Shown piece after piece: positions 1-5,802 of a stretch of 10,514 bases of DNA (positions are counted from its first letter, which is position 1; the number at the start of each line of letters is the position of its first letter). Position numbers and translations under genes: made by a program. This DNA is from Streptococcus sp. Lineage in GTDB: Bacteria > Bacillota > Bacilli > Lactobacillales > Streptococcaceae. The notes beneath the pieces were generated by a model. The model did not search any database and had not been told where the DNA came from. It saw only the letters and a program-made list of their open reading frames with translations. The DNA lies in assembly GCA_030825825.1 (NCBI GenBank), contig JAPJPE010000004.1:14428-24941 (forward strand), given 5' to 3'.

Positions 1-335
1 TCTACTTTTCGAAGGACTTCGTCATCTACCAAGGCAGAATCCTTGAAGTATTCTCCACCAGCAACGACGCGGTGGCCCACACCTGTAATCTCATCGTAGG
101 ATTTGATAATATCAAAGCGAATCAAATCATCCAACAAAATTTTTACAGCTTGTGTATGGTCCTGGATATCTAATACTTGTTTTTCAGAGCGTCCATCAAA
201 TTTAACAGTTGAAATAGAATCTTTCAAACCGATCCGTTCAATCAACCCTTTTGCAAGAACAGTTTCTTCTGGCATTTGGTACAATTGCCATTTCAAACTA
301 GAGCTTCCTGCATTAATAGAAATTGTTTTCGACAT
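1..335 (-). CDS. ackA: Acetate kinase, N-terminal part (cut by window edge)
   Basis: Acetate kinase interconverts acetyl phosphate plus ADP and acetate plus ATP in the cytoplasm; in streptococci it makes ATP from pyruvate-derived acetyl phosphate. The visible 111 residues begin MSKTISINAGSSSLKWQLY, the family N-terminus with the nucleotide/substrate-binding NAGSSSLK segment, and contain GVGHRVVAGGEYF near residues 86-98, also typical. The family is about 400 residues, so roughly the last 285 lie left of the window. The ATG at 335 has a Shine-Dalgarno GAGGTG at 341-346. The gene follows the comG operon and methyltransferase with a 51-bp gap; in S. mutans it is described as the last gene of the comY operon. 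Here an extended -10 promoter lies in that gap, so independent expression is expected. Identification is very secure. Confidence 0.97.
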   Translation of the reverse strand, partial: MSKTISINAGSSSLKWQLYQMPEETVLAKGLIERIGLKDSISTVKFDGRSEKQVLDIQDHTQAVKILLDDLIRFDIIKSYDEITGVGHRVVAGGEYFKDSALVDDEVLRKV

Positions 336-368
336 ATATTCACCTCATTAAGCGTTTTCACTTCCTCT

Positions 369-374
369 ATTATA
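369..374 (-). promoter_or_regulatory. Extended -10 promoter of ackA
   Basis: On the minus strand the bases read TGATATAAT, a perfect -10 hexamer with the TGn extension, 33 bp before the ackA ATG. No good -35 hexamer lies 16-18 bp upstream, which the extended -10 may compensate for. A perfect 10-bp palindrome TTTGATCAAA (382-391) sits in the spacer and overlaps the methyltransferase stop codon. I infer constitutive ackA transcription beside read-through from the comG operon. Confidence 0.7.
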
Positions 375-386
375 TCAGATCTTTGA

Positions 387-1340
387 TCAAATTTCACTAT
401 CCTTTAACCAGTTTTGGAAACTTTCCATGAAGTGAACCACCTGGTCTTGATCCTGGAGATCGGTAAAAGGATAGACAAAGGGCTGAACAGACTCTTCTTC
501 TTGTTTCTGTAGGACGAAAATCGTCTTAGAATAGGCTGGATTTGAAAAGAGAGTTTCTGGCAAGGTCAGCATGGCCAGGATTTGAGCCTTGTCTTTCAAC
601 CAAGCTTTTAAAAGATCACTCTGAGGACTCGTCAAGAGGTTGTTGGGAGCTAAAAAGATAGCCACTCCTTGAGGTTTCAAGTATTTCAGCGCCTGTTCCA
701 TCATAAGGTGATGGGCATAAGTATGCCCTTCGGAGCTCGCTACCTGATAGCGCTGTGCAATCGCATCATCTGGATAATAACCAATCGGAAGATCGCTGAT
801 GATCAAGTCACTTTCTTTCAAAACTTGTGGACGAACCGCGTCTCCTTGTGCAAAGACAACGCTAGACTCCATCACATCTGCGATACTAGCAGATAGGTCA
901 ATCAAGAGATCATCCACTTCCAATCCTAAATAATCGATCTTGAGACGGCTATTGTTGACAATGGTCTCAGCGAGATTTCCGGTCCCACTTCCCACTTCTA
1001 AGACATCTAGTTGGTCGCTTTTTGCCAACTGATCGATCAAAAATGTAATGATAAAACCAATCGCATCTGGGGTGAACTGGTGATTTGCTTGCAAAGGCTC
1101 TGTTTGAGCAGCTTTCATAAAAAGGAACTGGTAGGCTCTGCGCCATTCTTCCTTACTTAAACCTAGTTCTTTTAATTTTTGGCTATTATTTTTGACAATG
1201 TCTAGATCTGTCTTGCCCTCTAAATACATGGCATTTTGCTCAATCAAGGCATCATAAAAGTTGGTCGACAATTCATTTTGAATACTTTGAGTGTTTTCCA
1301 ATAGATAGGTATAGGCTTGTTCAATTTTTTCGAAATTCAT
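387..1340 (-). CDS. YtxK-like class I SAM-dependent methyltransferase (DNA N6-adenine methylase type fold), last com-cluster gene
   Basis: 317 residues. It has the order of an N6-adenine methylase: HQFTPDAIGF (87-96, like the TP region of HsdM), SAM-binding motif I VLEVGSGTG (113-121), an acidic motif II near LEVDD (140-144), QGDAV (165-169) and DLPIGYYP (183-190) in the motif IV position. In active DNA methylases motif IV is D/N-P-P-Y/F, so DLPI is a deviation, shared as far as I recall by the YtxK family. The first 85 residues are helical with no recognised domain. The ATG has a GGAGG at 1346-1350. It lies 30 bp after comGG and upstream of ackA; in S. mutans the equivalent is called comYH. 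No restriction gene is nearby, so a defence role is unlikely. Substrate (DNA, RNA or protein) cannot be read from the sequence; fold and family are secure, function is not. Confidence 0.9.
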   Translation of the reverse strand: MNFEKIEQAYTYLLENTQSIQNELSTNFYDALIEQNAMYLEGKTDLDIVKNNSQKLKELGLSKEEWRRAYQFLFMKAAQTEPLQANHQFTPDAIGFIITFLIDQLAKSDQLDVLEVGSGTGNLAETIVNNSRLKIDYLGLEVDDLLIDLSASIADVMESSVVFAQGDAVRPQVLKESDLIISDLPIGYYPDDAIAQRYQVASSEGHTYAHHLMMEQALKYLKPQGVAIFLAPNNLLTSPQSDLLKAWLKDKAQILAMLTLPETLFSNPAYSKTIFVLQKQEEESVQPFVYPFTDLQDQDQVVHFMESFQNWLKDSEI

Positions 1341-1370
1341 GATTTCCTCCGCACCCTATCATACCAAAAA

Positions 1371-1829
1371 TTAGTCTTTTTCGCTATTTTCTGATGGCTC
1401 CTTCGTCTCTTTTGGCGTCTCTTCAGAAGGCTTTTCGCTCCCTATCTGCTCTTTATCTTTCTGTGTCTTCTTCTTTTCTTTTTTGCTCTTTCTACTTTCT
1501 TTTTCTTCCCTTACAGGAAGAACAAACTCATAGCTTTCTCCATCCATCTTAGCCTGGGCATGAAGAAAAGCAGGATCCTGCTGTAGCTGAACAACTCCAG
1601 ACTTTAAGTGAATCTCTGATGCCTTCTCATCACCCTTTCCTTTTTCAAGAGCCAATTGTACCAAAGCATAGGCCCGAAGTCGATCTTGACTCGTCTTTAA
1701 GATCCGTTTTTCCGCGACCTGACGGTGAAGATAAAACTGAAGCAAGAGACTGAAAATCGCTGCCATCAAAAGGGCGTAGAGCAAGACACCAGCCTTAACT
1801 TTTTTCATTTTGCATCGCTGGTACCACAT
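1371..1829 (-). CDS. comGG: Competence pilus minor pilin ComGG (CglG/ComYG)
   Basis: 152 residues. The N-terminus has a basic stretch followed by one hydrophobic helix (about residues 13-34, from KAGVLLYALL), which is how ComGG of streptococci begins; like them it lacks the Glu5 of ordinary pilins. ComGG is thought to join the priming complex of minor pilins under the ComGC fibre. The last 45 or so residues are almost only Lys, Glu, Ser, Thr and Pro, probably disordered; pneumococcal CglG also has a charged tail. Start: the ATG at 1829 has AGGGAG ten bases upstream; the ATG at 1838 is too close to that site and the one at 1808 has none. With this start it overlaps comGF by 35 bp, pointing to translational coupling. 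Recognition rests on position and N-terminus because the rest is poorly conserved. Confidence 0.85.
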   Translation of the reverse strand: MWYQRCKMKKVKAGVLLYALLMAAIFSLLLQFYLHRQVAEKRILKTSQDRLRAYALVQLALEKGKGDEKASEIHLKSGVVQLQQDPAFLHAQAKMDGESYEFVLPVREEKESRKSKKEKKKTQKDKEQIGSEKPSEETPKETKEPSENSEKD

Positions 1830-2247
1830 GGTAGACATACTCCCTTTCTAGACCTTCTTCAAAATTCAAACGCAGATGAATCAACTCTCCCTCCTGCCAA
1901 ATCTGACTAGAGTGAACACCTGAAATCATAGGCTGATAGCCCCTGCCCTTAGCATCTGTTTTTCGAATATCATCTCCTTTAGACTGGCCAATCGCAATTG
2001 GTTTTTGATCCTGAATCAAGTAGATATGGTTGTTCTCCACTTTTTCAAAATGACTCCGGTCCAATTCCACCTGCATTTGTTGCTGAAATAAGATCCATTC
2101 TTCCTGCTTTTGATGCGCTTGGTAGTCCAATTCAGCATGCAGGAGTTTGGTCAATCCTTGAAAAACCAACACACCCCCACTGAGCACTAAGAGAGCGACC
2201 AAGGCCTCGAGCAAGGTAAAGGCCTTAACCCTTCCTTTATTCCACAT
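1795..2247 (-). CDS. comGF: Competence pilus minor pilin ComGF (CglF/ComYF)
   Basis: 150 residues. The prepilin leader MWNKGRVKA is followed by the cleavage site A9/F10 and FTLLE, with Glu14 as Glu5 of the mature protein, then a hydrophobic helix to about residue 34. The body carries ELDRSHFEKVE and GRGYQPM segments that I recognise from pneumococcal CglF. The prepilin peptidase ComC would process it, and it is expected to act with ComGD, ComGE and ComGG in starting the DNA-uptake pilus. The frame is open upstream to 2319, but the ATG at 2247 has AGGTGG six bases before it and gives a normal short leader. It overlaps comGE by 11 bp at its start. Nothing unusual is seen. Confidence 0.93.
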   Translation of the reverse strand: MWNKGRVKAFTLLEALVALLVLSGGVLVFQGLTKLLHAELDYQAHQKQEEWILFQQQMQVELDRSHFEKVENNHIYLIQDQKPIAIGQSKGDDIRKTDAKGRGYQPMISGVHSSQIWQEGELIHLRLNFEEGLEREYVYHVVPAMQNEKS

Positions 2248-2524
2248 GCAGTACCACCTTTCCTTGATGATAGACCGTGAGTTGATCGGCATCTTTGTCA
2301 ACATGAACCTGAATGCCATTAGCCTCCAGATGATTTTGCCCTGTCTGAAGCGCCATTTGAGCGACAGATAAGACCTCTACCTCATTGAAATCCGCTAGTC
2401 GCTCCTTGCGCGAACGACGGATCTCCCCTAATAATAGGGTCGTAATTATGGCAAATAAACTCAAAGCTACTAGGGATTCTATGAGAATACTAGCGGGAAC
2501 GGATGCTCTTTTTAATTTTTCCAT
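2237..2524 (-). CDS. comGE: Competence pilus minor pilin ComGE (CglE/ComYE)
   Basis: 95 residues: leader MEKLKRASVPA, candidate cleavage A11/S12, then SILIE with Glu16 at mature position 5, and a hydrophobic helix to about residue 35. The Phe normally found at +1 is Ser, an accepted deviation in this subfamily. The segment VLSVAQMALQTGQN in the middle matches what I remember of CglE. The start is not decided by a ribosome site: a TTG at 2530 lies two codons upstream and neither has a strong Shine-Dalgarno, so reinitiation from comGD, which it overlaps by 35 bp, is likely. It is a minor pilin of the transformation pilus, inserted in the membrane before assembly. Confidence 0.9.
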   Translation of the reverse strand: MEKLKRASVPASILIESLVALSLFAIITTLLLGEIRRSRKERLADFNEVEVLSVAQMALQTGQNHLEANGIQVHVDKDADQLTVYHQGKVVLHVE

Positions 2525-2900
2525 TTCCAAGCGACAGTTGATAGGTCACCACTCCTCTCTGTGTCTGAAAGTGAACATTGGCCAGGGATGAATTGCCACC
2601 TGCACGGTCTAAACGAATAGTTTTAGGATCTTGCAAAATGACAGAATCAGGAATCTCCACCGTCTGGTAGGGCGTTTGAATCTTCCTTGCAGTCACTTCA
2701 ACATCCAATTCCGTTTGCCTTGCCAAGGCTATCTTTTGGCTTTCTTGATAGAGGTGTTCAAACTCTGCAAAAAATACTTTTTCTTCCACCTGCTGAAAGC
2801 TCGTCCTGATCGATCCCGATAAGCCCAGATAGATAAAACTGACGATCATCAAGGTCAAAAGGGTCTCCACCAAGGTGAAGGCCTTAATCTGCAACCGCAC
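2490..2900 (-). CDS. comGD: Competence pilus minor pilin ComGD (CglD/ComYD)
   Basis: 136 residues from the GTG at 2900: leader MRLQIKA, cleavage A7/F8, FTLVE with Glu12 at mature position 5, helix to about residue 30. DRAGGNSSLA and the C-terminal LGNGKIKK are shared, as I recall, with pneumococcal CglD, a minor pilin proposed to sit at the tip with ComGF, ComGE and ComGG. I chose the GTG because GGAG lies six bases before it and because it gives a length close to CglD (about 134). An ATG at 2924 in the same frame (144 residues, leader MRKIVEKLVRLQIKA) has no visible ribosome site but cannot be excluded. With the GTG the overlap with comGC is 17 bp; with the ATG it is 41 bp. Confidence 0.92.
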   Translation of the reverse strand: MRLQIKAFTLVETLLTLMIVSFIYLGLSGSIRTSFQQVEEKVFFAEFEHLYQESQKIALARQTELDVEVTARKIQTPYQTVEIPDSVILQDPKTIRLDRAGGNSSLANVHFQTQRGVVTYQLSLGNGKIKKSIRSR

Positions 2901-3201
2901 GAGTTTCTCCACTATTTTTCGCATAATAGGCACGATAAGATTCTGCTTGTTTGTTGGTAATATTTCCATCCGCAATCAGCTTTGCTAGAGTGGCTTGGTC
3001 ATTGGTATGATTGAGCTCGTACAATTCAGCCTGGCTTTCGACCACCTTCACAACCGCTGCATTTCCTGTCTCTTTCACGGAGTCTTTTTGCTTGGTCAAA
3101 TTCGGCACAAAGAGCAATAAGAGCACACTGATGATCAATAAGACCACCAACATTTCAATAAGTGTAAAAGCTTTAACCTGATAGGTTTTTAATTTTTTCA
3201 T
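2884..3201 (-). CDS. comGC: Competence pilus major pilin ComGC (CglC/ComYC)
   Basis: 105 residues. ComGC polymerises into the type IV competence pilus that binds and retracts with transforming DNA. The leader MKKLKTYQVKA is cut by ComC after A11, giving F12 as the methylatable first residue and E16 as Glu5; FTLIEMLVVLLIISVLLLLF is the assembly helix with the usual proline after it (FVPNL). The mature part is about 94 residues, normal for ComGC. The frame is open upstream to 3339, but the ATG at 3201 has a perfect GGAGG at 3209-3213 and a four-base ATGA overlap with the comGB stop. Its ribosome site is the strongest in the operon, which fits the high need for the major subunit. Assignment is very secure. 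Confidence 0.97.
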   Translation of the reverse strand: MKKLKTYQVKAFTLIEMLVVLLIISVLLLLFVPNLTKQKDSVKETGNAAVVKVVESQAELYELNHTNDQATLAKLIADGNITNKQAESYRAYYAKNSGETRAVAD

Positions 3202-4283
3202 AAATGAACCTCCATATTTTGATAAATCGGCAGCAACATGGCTGCATAGAGTAAGACAATCACAAGAGCCACAAAGACAAAGACCAAGGGTTGTATCACA
3301 TTCATAGCCTTGTGAACCCGACGAAAGAAATCTTCCCATGTTTTTTCAGCGTAGATCTCTAGCTCACTTCCGAGCTTTGATTTGACTTCACCATATTCAA
3401 TCATAAGAGGCAATTCTTTTTTGAAAAAAGGATACCCCCTGACCGTCTCTGAAAAGGACTGGCCACGATCTAAAGAAAGAGCTAAATCCCTTCCAATTTC
3501 CTGAAAAAGCTGGGATTTTTGCTCCTGCATCATGGAAAAAATCTGAGACAACTCCAATCCTTGCCCAATCAGATTGCCCCATTCTCTGGCATAATAGGCT
3601 GTCAAATAAGCTTGAATCATGCCTTTTCCGAAAGGCAGATGAGACAAGGTTCTAAAAGCGTTGATCTTGCCCGACTTCCGATAATAGAGAAATCCGAGTA
3701 AAAAGAAGGCCACCAGTCCCGCTCCTAAGGCCAAAAAGAGTTGGGGGAAGGAACTGATCAATTGCGTCCCAATATTTTGAGCATCCATTTGAGGGAGCAA
3801 ATAATTGCGCAAGCCTAGCATAATCAGAACTAAAAATCCAAGCAAGATAAGAGGATAAGTGCTCACCTCAATCAGCTTTTTCTTGACCTTGCGCATGTTT
3901 TCAAGGTAAGCACTGATTTTCTCCAAGCTCAATGCAAGATTTCCATGGAGCTCAGCGAGAGACAGCTGTGTCGTCACTGCATCTGAAAAACCGATCTCTG
4001 CCATCATCTCTGAAAAACTCCGCCCCCGAGAAAGGTCCTCTCGCATCTGGGAAACCAAACGACTCTCCACTAGGTGAGAACGATCCAGAAAATCGACAAT
4101 CTCAGACAGATGAAAACCACTCGAATAAAGATTCAAAAACAATTCGATGATTTGCTTTTGTTTAGCGGTAGATAATTTTTTCGGCTTGGGCCTGAGCCAG
4201 CTGGATATATCCCGATTGAGCCAAGAGATCCATTTGTTGGTTCCAGCGGCTGGCTGAGTGCTCTTGGTAGTTTTCCGTCGCAA
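3198..4283 (-). CDS. comGB: Competence pilus platform protein ComGB (CglB/ComYB), T2SF/PilC family
   Basis: ComGB is the inner-membrane platform that couples the ComGA motor to pilin assembly. The protein has the two T2SF repeats (roughly 44-140 and 225-325) and three hydrophobic segments near 141-164, 180-201 and 329-353, ending YQNMEVHL as in pneumococcal CglB. The start is uncertain. No ATG is in frame before residue 80. The candidates are TTG at 4307, GTG at 4295 and TTG at 4283, all inside comGA. I chose TTG 4283 (361 residues) because GGAGGTG lies 11 bases before it, but those bases also encode three comGA residues (two glycines and a valine). As I recall, pneumococcal CglB starts with Met where this protein has Arg (CGG) before DISSWL. 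The resulting overlap with comGA is about 122 bp, unusually long. Confidence 0.93.
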   Translation of the reverse strand: MRRKTTKSTQPAAGTNKWISWLNRDISSWLRPKPKKLSTAKQKQIIELFLNLYSSGFHLSEIVDFLDRSHLVESRLVSQMREDLSRGRSFSEMMAEIGFSDAVTTQLSLAELHGNLALSLEKISAYLENMRKVKKKLIEVSTYPLILLGFLVLIMLGLRNYLLPQMDAQNIGTQLISSFPQLFLALGAGLVAFFLLGFLYYRKSGKINAFRTLSHLPFGKGMIQAYLTAYYAREWGNLIGQGLELSQIFSMMQEQKSQLFQEIGRDLALSLDRGQSFSETVRGYPFFKKELPLMIEYGEVKSKLGSELEIYAEKTWEDFFRRVHKAMNVIQPLVFVFVALVIVLLYAAMLLPIYQNMEVHL

Positions 4284-5103
4284 AATCGACCACACCTCCT
4301 CCTGCAATTAATCGTTGGTAGCAAATACCTTGTAAAACAATCTTGAGCTCTTCCTCACTCACTCCAAGTTCTAAGAGCCTCTCATAAACACCTCGAACGC
4401 TCTTGGCATGAATCGTAGAGAAGACGGTGACTCCTGTCAAACTAGCTCGTACGACTGCACGAGCTGTTTCCTTATCTCGGATCTCTCCAATAATGAGAAG
4501 GTCCGGCCGATGGCGTAAGGAGAGTTTGATCAGGTTGTCATAGGTCATGCCGATCTGGTCATTCAGCTGAAGCTGAAGCATATTATCTTGCTTGATCTCG
4601 ACAGGGTCTTCAATAGACATGACTTGCTGATCCGCAAAGCGCTCTTGCGCTAAAGCATGCATGAGAGTGGTCTTTCCCGAGCCAACGGGACCTGCAAAAA
4701 GATAAAGTCCACGACCAGCCAATTTCTTCTTCAACTCAGCCAGTTGATCAAACCAAAACCGTAATTCGCGTTCCTCATCATGCAAGAGCCGAATGACCAA
4801 GCTTTCATAGCCACGATAATCCCCCACCGTCGACAAGCGAATCGAGACCACTCCATTCTCCAAAGGGTAATCACACGATCCTAGCTGGCTGCGCCTTTTT
4901 TCTCCCACATTCATCCCTGCTACAAATTTGAAGTGGCTGATAATAGCCGTCATCTCCTCAAAAGGGAAGGACTGCACAAAGCGCCTCTCGTCTCCCACCC
5001 TCATAAAAACTTGGTACTCCTCCTTCCGAGGAATGAAGTAAAGATCCTGGGCCTCTTCCTTTTTCCCCATGCGGATCAATTTTTTTGCAATTTCTTGAAC
5101 CAT
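4162..5103 (-). CDS. comGA: Competence pilus assembly ATPase ComGA (CglA/ComYA), GspE/PilT family
   Basis: 313 residues, the usual streptococcal length. It is the cytoplasmic secretion ATPase that powers competence-pilus assembly. Motifs in order are Walker A GPVGSGKTT (138-146), Asp box SIEDPVE (163-169), Walker B LLIIGEIRD (202-210) and His box STIHAKS (229-235). The N-terminal 100 residues are the short N2-type domain; the tetracysteine zinc segment of longer GspE proteins is absent, as in other ComGA proteins. The ATG at 5103 is chosen because AGGAGG lies four bases before it; a GTG at 5118 in frame would sit upstream of that site. It is the first gene of the late-competence operon, about 22 bp after a SigX-type box, so it should be silent except in competent cells. 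No motif residue is missing. Confidence 0.97.
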   Translation of the reverse strand: MVQEIAKKLIRMGKKEEAQDLYFIPRKEEYQVFMRVGDERRFVQSFPFEEMTAIISHFKFVAGMNVGEKRRSQLGSCDYPLENGVVSIRLSTVGDYRGYESLVIRLLHDEERELRFWFDQLAELKKKLAGRGLYLFAGPVGSGKTTLMHALAQERFADQQVMSIEDPVEIKQDNMLQLQLNDQIGMTYDNLIKLSLRHRPDLLIIGEIRDKETARAVVRASLTGVTVFSTIHAKSVRGVYERLLELGVSEEELKIVLQGICYQRLIAGGGVVDFATENYQEHSASRWNQQMDLLAQSGYIQLAQAQAEKIIYR

Positions 5104-5124
5104 AGTTCCTCCTCTCACTTATAC

Positions 5125-5132
5125 TATTCGAA
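5125..5132 (-). promoter_or_regulatory. Late-competence (ComX/SigX) promoter box of the comG operon
   Basis: On the minus strand the bases read TTCGAATA, one base from the streptococcal cin/com-box consensus TACGAATA. It is preceded by the T-rich stretch (about 5133-5148) usual for SigX promoters and lies 21 bp before the comGA ATG, giving a very short leader that still includes the AGGAGG. No sigma-A promoter is visible here. Expression should depend on the alternative factor ComX. I found no second box of this kind in the window. Confidence 0.85.
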
Positions 5133-5141
5133 AAAGAAGAC

Positions 5142-5180
5142 AAAAAAAGAAGACTTTCTAGATCGCTCTAAAAAATCTTC
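5142..5180 (-). terminator. Strong intrinsic terminator after the DUF1033 gene
   Basis: Read on the minus strand, GAAGATTTTTTAGA pairs with TCTAGAAAGTCTTC around a GCGA loop: 14 continuous pairs including two G-U, followed directly by seven T. The stem is 5149-5180 and the T-run is 5142-5148. It stops the upstream transcript 10 bp before the SigX box of comG. On the plus strand no T-run follows, so it works in one direction only. Confidence 0.9.
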
Positions 5181-5190
5181 CGAATGTCTC

Positions 5191-5580
5191 TTATGACAGG
5201 GTTGTCCCCTTTTTTGAATCGAGTGTATATTGACAAGAACGGTGTTTGCGACTGCCTCTTTCCTTTTCGTAGCCTGGGCGGAGCTTACTTTTAGGGATCT
5301 TGTGCTCATCTTCTAGGAGGACAATCGAATGGAAAAACTGCACATCTTCACTGCAGTCCTCACACCACTCTTGCTCCTTGGTATCCCAAAAGATCGTCAT
5401 GAGGTCACTCCGACTCTTATAACTTGGAAAGTGCTCATTTAACTCCAACCATTTCTGCTTGTAGTATTTCAAAGCCTGGTAATAGTCTTCGAACTTCCGA
5501 CTACTGACGATATCATCTTCCCAACCTTCTAAAAACCACCAGGGTTCACAGTCCCCGTACATTTCAATCACTCGATACAT
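5191..5580 (-). CDS. DUF1033 family protein upstream of comGA
   Basis: 129 residues, function unknown. The start MYRVIEMYGDCEPWWFLEGWE and the aromatic, acidic body (DYYQALKYYKQKW, WDTKEQEW) are those of the DUF1033 family, which I know as the gene just upstream of comGA in streptococci. There is no signal peptide or membrane helix, so it should be a small cytoplasmic protein. A CEDC pair is at residues 73-76, with further Cys at 11 and 116; two ligands alone do not prove metal binding. The last 30 residues are basic (KSKLRPGYEKERGSRKHR). I start at the ATG at 5580 because an ATG at 5592 would leave a leader of only about 8 bases after the promoter. It has its own promoter and a strong terminator, so it is not part of the comG transcript despite the conserved neighbourhood. 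Confidence 0.88.
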   Translation of the reverse strand: MYRVIEMYGDCEPWWFLEGWEDDIVSSRKFEDYYQALKYYKQKWLELNEHFPSYKSRSDLMTIFWDTKEQEWCEDCSEDVQFFHSIVLLEDEHKIPKSKLRPGYEKERGSRKHRSCQYTLDSKKGTTLS

Positions 5581-5606
5581 AAACTCTTCCATCCTTTGTA
5601 TCCTCT

Positions 5607-5612
5607 ATTATA
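5607..5612 (-). promoter_or_regulatory. Probable sigma-A -10 element of the DUF1033 gene
   Basis: TATAAT on the minus strand, 26 bp before the ATG at 5580. The expected -35 region only offers TTTTAT or similar, so the promoter may be weak or need an activator. An 11-bp palindrome TGCTCTGAGCA (5642-5652) lies just upstream of the -35 position and could be a regulator site; that is speculative. Confidence 0.5.
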
Positions 5613-5741
5613 TAGAAAATCCTTTGAGAATAAAAGTTTTCTGCTCAGAGCATGATTTTTCAGGTAGTTTCCAGGCAATTTTCACCATTATTTTTCGAAA
5701 ATAGACTGCCTAATTGCTATTGGGTCCTTTTTTCGAGAATC

Positions 5742-5794
5742 AAAAGAAGAGAATCCCAACAAAATGGCGAGCCATCTTGGGGAACTCTCTCTTC
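5742..5794 (-). terminator. Composite hairpin terminator after the GH8 gene
   Basis: Starting 8 bases after the GH8 stop, the minus strand forms GAAGAGA/TCTCTTC, an internal loop, CCC/GGG, and an inner stem AAGATGG/CCATTTT closed by CTCG. Four T follow the outer stem (5742-5745). The T-run is short, so termination may be partial, but the position fits the end of the polysaccharide operon. The stretch 5613-5741 between this and the DUF1033 promoter holds no gene that I can support. Confidence 0.6.
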
Positions 5795-5802
5795 TCAAGT
5801 AT

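Noticed and set aside
103..351. Plus-strand open frame of 82 codons
   Set aside because: It is antisense to the start of ackA, has no ribosome site, and its product resembles nothing; a shadow of the real gene.
382..391. FabT-like site TTTGATCAAA before ackA
   Set aside because: FabT sites as I know them have a longer centre (TTTGA, three bases, TCAAA); this short palindrome is not enough to name the regulator.
2884..3339. Longer comGC frame with a cysteine-rich N-terminal extension
   Set aside because: The extra 46 residues overlap comGB and would precede a normal prepilin leader; the ATG at 3201 has a perfect GGAGG.
5149..5180. Bidirectional terminator
   Set aside because: On the plus strand the stem is followed by CGAATG, not a T-run, and no plus-strand gene ends here.
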